Part shown: one piece after another, positions 56,878 to 64,000 of the stretch
How the letters are laid out: each line of letters begins with the position of its first letter
Numbering within the stretch: the first letter of the stretch is position 1
NCBI GenBank assembly: GCA_002841865.1
Contig: PHBD01000004.1
Location: forward strand, 1-64,000
DNA length: 64,000 nucleotides
Direction of reading: 5' to 3'
Origin: Deltaproteobacteria bacterium HGW-Deltaproteobacteria-19
Lineage (GTDB): Bacteria > Desulfobacterota > Syntrophia > Syntrophales > PHBD01
Position numbers and translations under genes: made by a program
Notes under the pieces: generated by a model
Database searches by the model: none
The model's input: only the letters and a program-made list of their open reading frames with translations
What the model was told of the DNA's origin: nothing

Positions 56878-58749
56878 ATGGCCGGAAAGAGGAGCATGCC
56901 GCAGGACATGGCGACAGGAAACGCTGCCCCGCGGGACTGGGAGAGACACACCCCCTGGATCCTCGGGGCCATCCTGCTGTTGGCCCTGGCGCTTCGCCTG
57001 CTGGGCCTCTGGAGTCTCTCCGGCACGGTCTACTTCGATTTCCTGCTCTGGGACGAGCGGATTTATCATGAGTGGGCCTCCCGGATCGCCGACGGAACCT
57101 TTGCGTCGAAATCCGTCTACGAGTTCCCGCCGCTCTTTGCTTATCTGGCGGCGGCCCTTTACAAACTTCTGGGCCCCGACCCTGTCATCCTCCGCTTCCT
57201 GAACGTCGGCTTCGGCGTCCTCGCCTGTGCATTCGTCTATCTTATCAGCAAGGCCCTGGCCGGCCGGAAAGTCGGGCTTCTGGCTGCACTTCTCGCCTGC
57301 CTCTACAAGCCTCTCATCTTCTACAGCGTCGTCCCCCTGAAAGAGATGTTCAGCGTCTGCCTGTTCGCCCTCATGACCTGGCTCCTCCTGTCCCTGAACG
57401 GGAAGCCGGTCCCGGGAAAAGGAGAGAAACCGGCGGGGAACGGGCGCTTTCATCCGCTGCTGCGGGCAGCGGCCCTCGGCATCACCCTGGGTCTCCTGAT
57501 CAATGTCCGCCCCAACGCGGTGATTCTTCTGCCCCTGATCCCCTTGATCCTGCTGTGGTTTTCCGGATTCCGGGTCCCCGGCCTGAAGACGGCTTGTCTC
57601 CATGTCCTGATCGTTTTCCTTGGAGCCGCTGTCGCCCTCTCCCCCTTTGTCATCCGGAACTACCGAACGGCCGGCGAATTCACCCTGACGACATCCCAGG
57701 GTGGCTTCAATTTCAACCTGACGAACAACCTCCGGAACCCCGATCCCTATACATGGCCCGTCTCGTTCGCCACGACCTCGCCTTTCGAGCAGGGAATCCA
57801 GTACACCATCGAGGCCAGCCGCCGCGTTGGGAAGAAACTGACACCCGGCGATGCCTCCCGCTACTGGACTAGAGTAACCATGCGGGAAGCCTTGGAGCAG
57901 CCGGGCGCCTACCTCCGGCGCCTTGGAGAAAAGACCCTGGCCGTCTTGAACCGATACGAGGCGGGAGACCATTACGACATAGGGTTCATGAGCGACTTCG
58001 CAAAGTTCTTTAAAATCCCCTTTCCAGGCTTCTGGTTCATCATGCCGCTGGGCATGGCCGGGATGGTCCTCTTCGGTCGCCACAGCAGAAATGCCGGTGC
58101 CCTCGTCGCGCTGGCCGCCGTCTATGCATCCACCCTCGTCGCCTTCAGCATGGTGGACCGGTATCGACTGCCGCTCCTGGTCCTTCTGATTCCCTTCGCC
58201 GCCGTCACTCTGGACCGGCTGTACCGGCTCTTCCGGGAAGGCCGCCATCGGAAGGCGGCGGTTCCCCTCGCCGCCATCGCCGTCTTTGGAATCACCGCCG
58301 TTCTCCCCATTCCCGGAGCCGGCGACCAAACGGCCTACTACAACACCCATGCCGTCGTCCTTACCACGCAGGGCAACCATGCCGAGGCGCTTCGCTACTG
58401 GAAGATCTCGGCCGACATGAACGGCCGCTATTCCGATTTCGCCCGCATCCCCCTGGCGGCGAACCATTACACAAGAGGCCTTGTCGGCGAGGGAAACCGC
58501 TATTTAGAGCAGGTCCGGGACAGTTCGTTCTTCGCTGTCGCAAAGTATGAGCTCCTGGGAGATTACTATCTCCAGCAGCGGCAGCTCCCCCTGGCCGCAG
58601 CGGCGTACGAGCAGGTTCTCCGGATCAACTCGGGTCTCCGGATACCTCGCATCAAGCTGATCTACGTCTACCGGACGATCGAGCCGGGGAAAGTCCGGCT
58701 GGAGGAAGAAAAGCTAAAGGACATCAATCTGTTCTACGACCTCATGTAA
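56878..58749 (+). CDS. GT39/ArnT-like membrane glycosyltransferase with C-terminal TPR-like region
   Basis: Many TM helices; LLWDERIYHEWASRIADGTFASKSVYEFPPLFAYLAAALYKLLG; C-terminal AEALRYWKISADMNGRYSDF...LPLAAAAYEQVLRINSG. Confidence 0.82.
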   Translation: MAGKRSMPQDMATGNAAPRDWERHTPWILGAILLLALALRLLGLWSLSGTVYFDFLLWDERIYHEWASRIADGTFASKSVYEFPPLFAYLAAALYKLLGPDPVILRFLNVGFGVLACAFVYLISKALAGRKVGLLAALLACLYKPLIFYSVVPLKEMFSVCLFALMTWLLLSLNGKPVPGKGEKPAGNGRFHPLLRAAALGITLGLLINVRPNAVILLPLIPLILLWFSGFRVPGLKTACLHVLIVFLGAAVALSPFVIRNYRTAGEFTLTTSQGGFNFNLTNNLRNPDPYTWPVSFATTSPFEQGIQYTIEASRRVGKKLTPGDASRYWTRVTMREALEQPGAYLRRLGEKTLAVLNRYEAGDHYDIGFMSDFAKFFKIPFPGFWFIMPLGMAGMVLFGRHSRNAGALVALAAVYASTLVAFSMVDRYRLPLLVLLIPFAAVTLDRLYRLFREGRHRKAAVPLAAIAVFGITAVLPIPGAGDQTAYYNTHAVVLTTQGNHAEALRYWKISADMNGRYSDFARIPLAANHYTRGLVGEGNRYLEQVRDSSFFAVAKYELLGDYYLQQRQLPLAAAAYEQVLRINSGLRIPRIKLIYVYRTIEPGKVRLEEEKLKDINLFYDLM

Positions 58750-58903
58750 CGTGGCGACCGGAAAGGCAGATCCCACTCCCCGGCCCGCCCTTGATATTAC
58801 CAAGCCGGGATTGCTCTACCGTCCGGGTGGTGCTAAACTTCACCGTAAAATGGCGGAACAAACCGATGCAAAGGAAAAGAATCAACGGTACGGAGGGTAA
58901 TCG

Positions 58904-59353
58904 ATGAAAAAATACGGGATTCTGGCGACCCTGATCGCCGTGGCTCTGATGCTGTCGTCTGTTCCTGCGGCGGCGGAGCAGAAAGAAGGGCGCTGGACCC
59001 TGGCGGGCTTCACGAAGTATCAGGACGGCGTCTTCGTGGACGGCGAGCGCCGCTCCGTCCCCTCTCCGGGACACGCCGCCGCCTGGATCCGGGTGGCCCC
59101 CAGGGCGAAGAGCCCTTACATCGGCGAGATCCGCGGCTTCCTGGCATCGGTCGGCGTGGATCCTCGGGCTTTCCGGGCCATCGAGATCCTGTGCGAGTAC
59201 GATTGTATCGGCAATCAGGTCCGTTTTCTCAGTTACGTGTACCTGAACCGGAACTGGAAACCCATCCACGAGGCCGGCGAGGCGGACCCACCGTGGCATG
59301 CCGTTCAGCCGGGCAGCCTCTGGGACAAGGTTCAGCCGCCCGTCTGCCGGTAA
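58904..59353 (+). CDS. Small secreted hypothetical protein
   Basis: Signal peptide MKKYGILATLIAVALMLSSVPAAA; RBS ggagggtaatcg. Confidence 0.65.
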   Translation: MKKYGILATLIAVALMLSSVPAAAEQKEGRWTLAGFTKYQDGVFVDGERRSVPSPGHAAAWIRVAPRAKSPYIGEIRGFLASVGVDPRAFRAIEILCEYDCIGNQVRFLSYVYLNRNWKPIHEAGEADPPWHAVQPGSLWDKVQPPVCR

Positions 59354-59414
59354 GAATGGGGGCGGATCTCTTTTTGCGGGCCGCACTCCTGTGGCCGGAA
59401 GTCATCCCCTGCCA

Positions 59415-59455
59415 CAGAAAACGGGGACAGATTTCAAATCTGTCCCCGTTTTCTG
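59415..59455. repeat. Perfect 20-bp inverted repeat with 1-nt centre containing GGGGACAGATTT (copy 2), possible bidirectional terminator
   Basis: CAGAAAACGGGGACAGATTT-c-AAATCTGTCCCCGTTTTCTG. Confidence 0.85.
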
Positions 59456-59468
59456 TTTTCTGGGAAAA

Positions 59469-59562
59469 TGGCGGAGAGAGCGGGATTCGAACCCGCGGTA
59501 CACCTTTTAGGGCGTACAAGCGCTTAGCAGGCGCTCGCTTTCGGCCACTCAGCCATCTCTCC
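59469..59562 (-). tRNA. tRNA-Ser (GCT), CCA encoded
   Basis: Reverse complement GGAGAGATGGCTGAGTGGCCGAAAGCGAGCGCCTGCTAAGCGC...GGTTCGAATCCCGCTCTCTCCGCCA. Confidence 0.95.
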
Positions 59563-59600
59563 GCTGGGCCGGTTTGGAACATCCCGGGGAACACATTGCG

Positions 59601-59625
59601 GGGGACAGATTTCAAATCCGTCCCC
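59601..59625. repeat. GGGGACAGATTTCAAATCcGTCCCC palindrome (copy 3)
   Basis: One mismatch to the perfect palindrome; lies between the two tRNA-Ser genes. Confidence 0.8.
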
Positions 59626-59672
59626 ATTCCACCCAACTCTGTCCCCCTCCTGTTGAAGGACGGTCCGTTTTC

Positions 59673-59758
59673 TGGCGGAGGGAGCAGGATTCGAACCCGC
59701 GGACCTTTCGGTCAACGGTTTTCAAGACCGCCGCCTTCGACCACTCGGCCATCCCTCC
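59673..59758 (-). tRNA. tRNA-Ser (TGA), CCA encoded
   Basis: Reverse complement GGAGGGATGGCCGAGTGGTCGAAGGCGGCGGTCTTGAAAACCG...GGTTCGAATCCTGCTCCCTCCGCCA. Confidence 0.95.
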
Positions 59759-59764
59759 GTATTT

Positions 59765-61036
59765 CTATCTTATGATCTCCAGACCTCCCATGTAAGGCCG
59801 GAGCACCTCCGGGACAACGACGGTCCCGTCGGCCTGCTGGTAGTTCTCCAGGACGGCCACCACCGTTCGCCCCACCGCAAGCCCCGAGCCGTTGAGCGTG
59901 TGGAGGAATTCCACCCGGCCCCCGTCGGTCCGGCGGAACCGCATTGCACCCCGCCGGGCCTGGAAGTCCTCGAAATTGCTGCAGGAGGAAATCTCCCGGT
60001 ATGCTTCCTGCCCCGGCAGCCAGGCCTCGATATCGTAGGTCTTGGCGGAGGAGAAGCCCAGGTCCGCCGTGCAGAGGCTGACCGTCCGGAAGGGGATCTT
60101 CAGCCGTTTCAGCACTTCCTCGGCATTCGCCGTCAGCTTCTCCAACTCGTCGTAGGACGTCTCCGGCTGGCTGAACTTCACCATTTCCACCTTGTTGAAC
60201 TGGTGCTGCCGGATGAGCCCCCGGGTGTCTTTCCCGTAGGATCCCGCCTCGGCCCGGAAACAGGGCGAATAGGCTACATAGTAGATGGGCAGGTCCTTCT
60301 CTTCGAGGATCTCGTCCCGGTGGATGTTCGTAACGGGCACCTCTGCCGTGGGGATGAGGTAATAGTCCGTCTTCTCCACGTGGAACAGGTCCTCCTCGAA
60401 CTTCGGGAGCTGCCCCGTACCGGTCATGCTGTCGCGGTTTGCCATGAAGGGCGGCAGGATCTCCAGGTAGCCGTGCTGCCGGGTGTGGAGGTCCAGCATG
60501 AAGTTGGTGATGGCCCTCTCCAGGAGCGCTCCGGCTCCCCGATATAGCGTGAACCGGGCACCCGTGATCTTGGCTCCCCGGGCGAAGTCGAGGATTTTCA
60601 GGTCCTCGCCGATGTCCCAGTGGGGCTTCGGCGTGAAATCAAAGACCGGTTTCTCTCCCCAGGTGCGGATCACCGGGTTGTCCTCGGAAGACGTCCCGTA
60701 CTCCACCGACTCGTGGGGCACGTTCGGAATGACCATCAGGAAGGCATTCAGGTCTTCCTCGGTCTGCTTCAGCGTCTCGTCGAGGGTCTTGATCCGGGCG
60801 GACACCTCACCCATCCGGGCGATGATCTCCGTGGCGTCTTCCTTGCGCTTCTTCTTCTCCCCGATTTCCTTGGAGACGGCGTTTCGCTCGCTCCGGAGGA
60901 CTTCCACTTCCTGCAGGATGTCTCTCCGCTGCGTGTCCAGTGCCGTGAAGCGGCCCATGTCGATTTCCTGGCCCCGCTCCAGCATTTTGATCCGGACATG
61001 CTCCAGATTCTGTCTCAAATATTTGATGTCCAGCAT
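59765..61036 (-). CDS. serS: Seryl-tRNA synthetase
   Basis: [90 protein letters not shown]. Confidence 0.97.
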   Translation of the reverse strand: MLDIKYLRQNLEHVRIKMLERGQEIDMGRFTALDTQRRDILQEVEVLRSERNAVSKEIGEKKKRKEDATEIIARMGEVSARIKTLDETLKQTEEDLNAFLMVIPNVPHESVEYGTSSEDNPVIRTWGEKPVFDFTPKPHWDIGEDLKILDFARGAKITGARFTLYRGAGALLERAITNFMLDLHTRQHGYLEILPPFMANRDSMTGTGQLPKFEEDLFHVEKTDYYLIPTAEVPVTNIHRDEILEEKDLPIYYVAYSPCFRAEAGSYGKDTRGLIRQHQFNKVEMVKFSQPETSYDELEKLTANAEEVLKRLKIPFRTVSLCTADLGFSSAKTYDIEAWLPGQEAYREISSCSNFEDFQARRGAMRFRRTDGGRVEFLHTLNGSGLAVGRTVVAVLENYQQADGTVVVPEVLRPYMGGLEIIR

Positions 61037-61131
61037 GGCTCTCCCATCCCGGTCATAATGGTCCAAAGGGACAATTTTCCTACCACTCGGTCCGGGTCAA
61101 GTCAACTCCTTTGTCCCGTTCCGGCCCGGGT

Positions 61132-62739
61132 TCAAAGGGTTTCCCCGGTTCGGGTGCGGCCGATTTTTCGCCGCAGCACGTTCGCCAGGGCCGTCATCTC
61201 GGGGCTCCTGACGAGCCAGGAGGAGAGCAGGAACGCCCCGCCTCCGAACGACACCGTCAGGGCCAGGAAAACGGCCCGCTCGAAGAAGGGGCCGGAGGCA
61301 TTCCAGGGATACAGGACATCCACCCCCAGGATGACGCCCCACATGATCAGTGAGGAGAGGATCACCTTGCCCAGTGACGGATAGAAATCCCGCATCAGAA
61401 AGGGGCCGATCCGGTGCCAGAGGATGATCGAAAGCATCCCCACGTTGACCGCCGAGGCGATGGCCGTCGCCAGGGCGATTCCCCCGTGCTTCATGGGAAA
61501 CATCAGGGCCACGCTGAAGACGACGTTCACCACCAGGGCGACGATGGCCGCTTTCATTGGGGACTTCGTGTCCTGGAGGGAGTAGAAGGCCGAGACGATG
61601 ACCCGGATGACCGAAAAGGCCCACAGGCCAACGGAATACCACAGGAGGGCCCAGGCCGTCTGCATCGTGGACTCGGCGGTAAAGGCCCCCCGCTCGAAGA
61701 GGACGGAAATGATGGGGACCCGGAGGGCGATCAGGGCCACCATGGAGGGGATGGTGATGAAGAGCATCAGCCGGAGCGAAAAGGAGATCGTCTTTCTCAT
61801 CTCGTCGAACCGCCCCTGGGCAACCTGCTCGGAGAAGCTGGGCAGGGTCGCCGTACCGATCGCGATGGCGAAGACCCCAAGGGGAAGTTCCACCATCCGG
61901 TCGGCATAGTAGAGGTATGACACGCTCCCTTTGGGCAGGAGCGATGCCAGGACCGTCCCAATGAAGACATTGATCTGGTAGATGGCGGCCCCGAAGATCG
62001 CCGGCAGCATCAACGCGCCAATCCGCCGGACCCCAGGGTGACGGAAGGCGAAGTTCGGCTTGAGCCGCAACCCCATCTTCACCAGGAAAGGCCACTGCAT
62101 GGCAAGCTGGAGCACCCCGCCGGCCATGACGCCCACGGCGAGCCCCACGATCGGCTCGGCAAAGAAGTCCTTCAGGAACAGGGCTCCCAGGATCATGGTG
62201 ATATTCAGCAGAACCGGCGAGATGGCCGGGGCGGCGAAGTGCCGGAGGGAATTGAGGATCCCCATGCACAGAGCCACCAGGGAAATGAAGAAGATGTAGG
62301 GGAACATCAGGCGGGTCAGGAAAACCGCCAGGTCGTACTGCTCGGGAAGCCGCGAGAAACCGGGGGCCATGACGGTTACGATCAGTGGGGCGAAGAGAAC
62401 TCCGAGCAGAGAAACCACCACCAGGATGATGGAGAGGACCGTGAAGGCCACGTTGGCCAGTTCGAAGGCCTCCTCCCGGGTTTTCTTCTTGAGATACTCC
62501 GTAAAGACGGGGACAAAAGAGACCGTCAGGGACCCCTCCGCCAGGAGGCGCCGGAGCATGTTGGGAATCCGGAAGGCCACGAAGAAGGCATCCGTGGCAA
62601 TCCCGGCCCCGAAGAAGGCGGCAATGACCACGTCCCGGACAAAGCCGAAGACCCGGGACAGCATCGTCGCCAGTCCCACCACCCCCGCCGCCCGGGCGAC
62701 CCTTGCATTCTCAGAACGGACCGGCTGCTCGGCGCTCAC
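61132..62739 (-). CDS. murJ: Lipid II flippase MurJ (MviN)
   Basis: ARAAGVVGLATMLSRVFGFVRDVVIAAFFGAGIATDAFFVAFRIPNMLRRLLAEGSLTVSFVPVF; multiple TM. Confidence 0.96.
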   Translation of the reverse strand: MSAEQPVRSENARVARAAGVVGLATMLSRVFGFVRDVVIAAFFGAGIATDAFFVAFRIPNMLRRLLAEGSLTVSFVPVFTEYLKKKTREEAFELANVAFTVLSIILVVVSLLGVLFAPLIVTVMAPGFSRLPEQYDLAVFLTRLMFPYIFFISLVALCMGILNSLRHFAAPAISPVLLNITMILGALFLKDFFAEPIVGLAVGVMAGGVLQLAMQWPFLVKMGLRLKPNFAFRHPGVRRIGALMLPAIFGAAIYQINVFIGTVLASLLPKGSVSYLYYADRMVELPLGVFAIAIGTATLPSFSEQVAQGRFDEMRKTISFSLRLMLFITIPSMVALIALRVPIISVLFERGAFTAESTMQTAWALLWYSVGLWAFSVIRVIVSAFYSLQDTKSPMKAAIVALVVNVVFSVALMFPMKHGGIALATAIASAVNVGMLSIILWHRIGPFLMRDFYPSLGKVILSSLIMWGVILGVDVLYPWNASGPFFERAVFLALTVSFGGGAFLLSSWLVRSPEMTALANVLRRKIGRTRTGETL

Positions 62740-63047
62740 GGTTTTTCGTCTCCCAGGAGCGCTGCCAGCCGATGTTCCAATTCCCGCCGGTCCACGCCGG
62801 AAATGGAGAATGTCTTCGTTTTTGACGTCGGCCCCGCCACGAGGGCAATCTGGGATCTCCGGATCCCCAGAGCCTCCGCGAGGAAGCGGAGACAGGCCTC
62901 GTTGGCCTGCCCCTCCACAGGGGGGGCCGTAATCTTGAGCTTGAGCGCCCCGTCCTGAACGCCCGAGGCCTCCGTCCGGGAGGACCGGGGAAGCACCCGG
63001 ACTTTCAGTGCCAGGCCGTTTTTCGTTTCTGTGAGTGGAATCGTCAT
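62736..63047 (-). CDS. DUF167/YggU family protein
   Basis: LALKVRVLPRSSRTEASGVQDGALKLKITAPPVEGQANEACLRFLAEALGIRRSQIALVAGPTSKTKTFSISGV. Confidence 0.93.
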   Translation of the reverse strand: MTIPLTETKNGLALKVRVLPRSSRTEASGVQDGALKLKITAPPVEGQANEACLRFLAEALGIRRSQIALVAGPTSKTKTFSISGVDRRELEHRLAALLGDEKP

Positions 63048-63075
63048 GACATCATCCGGCGCGGGCCGCCTGGGA

Positions 63076-63372
63076 TCAGAAGCGCTGGGCCGCCTGGATC
63101 AGGGTCTGGACGAGAAACTCCTGGAGGAAAAAGATGATCAGGAGAACCAGGATGGGAGAGAGATCGATCCCTCCCGTGCGAAACGGAATCAGCTTCCGGA
63201 GCGGCGCCAGGACCGGCTCGGTGGCCCGATAGAGAAAGCGGACGATCGGGTTGTAGGGATCCGGGTTCACCCAGGAGACCAAGGCCCGGGCGATGATGAT
63301 CCACATATAGAGGGTCAGGATCAGATTGATGACCTTGGCAACGGCCACAACCAGGTTTTGTGCGACAAACAT
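63076..63372 (-). CDS. YggT family membrane protein
   Basis: MFVAQNLVVAVAKVINLILTLYMWIIIARALVSWVNPDPYNPIVRFLYRATEPVLAPLRKLIP. Confidence 0.93.
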   Translation of the reverse strand: MFVAQNLVVAVAKVINLILTLYMWIIIARALVSWVNPDPYNPIVRFLYRATEPVLAPLRKLIPFRTGGIDLSPILVLLIIFFLQEFLVQTLIQAAQRF

Positions 63373-63492
63373 GATGCCTCCTGGGATCGGCCCCGCCGTC
63401 GGGAGCATCCGCTACCGGCTCTCCGGCCGGGTCTTGCGGCGAGAGGCGATCCTCCGGGAATAAGAAAGGGCGGCAGTTGACCGGTCCGCCTC

Positions 63493-64000
63493 CTACAGGG
63501 ATTCCGTGAACTCCAAGATCGCCTGGTTAAAGGCCTCCGGATTCTCCATCATGGCGAAATGGCCCGCCCCGGGAATGTGGGCAAGTTTCGCACCCGGAAT
63601 GGTATCCCGGAGGAATTCCGAAAGGGACGGCGGGGTCATCTTGTCATCGTCGCCGCAGACAACGAGGGTTGGAACCCGGATGGAACCGGCGGTCTCAGTG
63701 AGGTCCAGGCGGTCGCAGGCGGTCAGGTCGCCATGAAAGATCATGGGATCCACCCGCGACATGCTCTCAACCATGATTTTACCAAAGCGCTCCCGATTGG
63801 CCTTGGTAAAGGAAAACTTGACGGCCATTTCATAAATCGGCCCCGGGTTCGTTTTCAGCCCCTCCAGGAGGGCCGGGTTCACCGGCATGCGGGCGCCGCT
63901 TCCGACGGGTACAATTCCCGTGAGGAGGGATCCATGCCTGACGGCGAAGGTCAGGCTGATGGCGGCCCCCAGGGAATGGCCGATCAGGATCGGCCGGGCA
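63493..64000 (-). CDS. Alpha/beta hydrolase (5' end beyond window)
   Basis: Reverse frame runs to the edge: ARPILIGHSLGAAISLTFAVRHGSLLTGIVPVGSGARMPVNPALLEG...PTLVVCGDDDKMTP...IPGAGHFAMMENPEAFNQAI. Confidence 0.92.
   Translation of the reverse strand, partial: ARPILIGHSLGAAISLTFAVRHGSLLTGIVPVGSGARMPVNPALLEGLKTNPGPIYEMAVKFSFTKANRERFGKIMVESMSRVDPMIFHGDLTACDRLDLTETAGSIRVPTLVVCGDDDKMTPPSLSEFLRDTIPGAKLAHIPGAGHFAMMENPEAFNQAILEFTESL

Noticed and set aside
56812-58467. 551 aa minus-strand ORF
   Set aside because: Antisense to the GT39-like gene; shadow composition
59191-59795. ORFs containing GTDFKSVP and ERDSNPR / SRIRTRGPFG peptides
   Set aside because: Translations of the GGGGACAGATTT palindromes and of antisense tRNA-Ser genes, a known source of false proteins

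Overview
The window is a GC-rich bacterial chromosome segment. Its gene content suggests an anaerobic deltaproteobacterium, possibly Syntrophales-like (inference only). Most of it is ordinary chromosomal coding: chemotaxis and two-component genes, an MsrA-MsrB lipoprotein, PhzF, a DEAD-box helicase, a three-gene [FeFe] hydrogenase/cytochrome b cluster, a ThyX-like tandem protein, a ~1,420 aa BadF/BcrA-type activase, SfsA-DUF123, mannose-1-P guanylyltransferase, an ABC-2 exporter, two PilT-type ATPases, MoaA, an AmmeMemoRadiSam-type radical SAM enzyme, SerS with two tRNA-Ser genes, MurJ, YggU and YggT. The strongest hidden item is a HesB/IscA-like selenoprotein at 37718-38038, read through an in-frame TGA at 37817-37819. 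The ORF track cuts it at that TGA and shows only the 3' part. Other points of interest: (i) a MITE/REP-like repeat family with a conserved core but two different sets of inverted ends (9085-9385, 35677-35800, plus an end-like fragment near 580); (ii) a 'GGGGACAGATTTcAAATCTGTCCCC' palindrome present three times; (iii) a TPR/beta-barrel plus FecR/giant repeat exoprotein gene pair; (iv) an orphan HlyC-like acyltransferase with an apparent N-terminal frameshift, next to a Fic protein; (v) a secreted protein made of two nearly identical AbfB-like modules. No CRISPR array, rRNA operon, prophage or integrase was seen.
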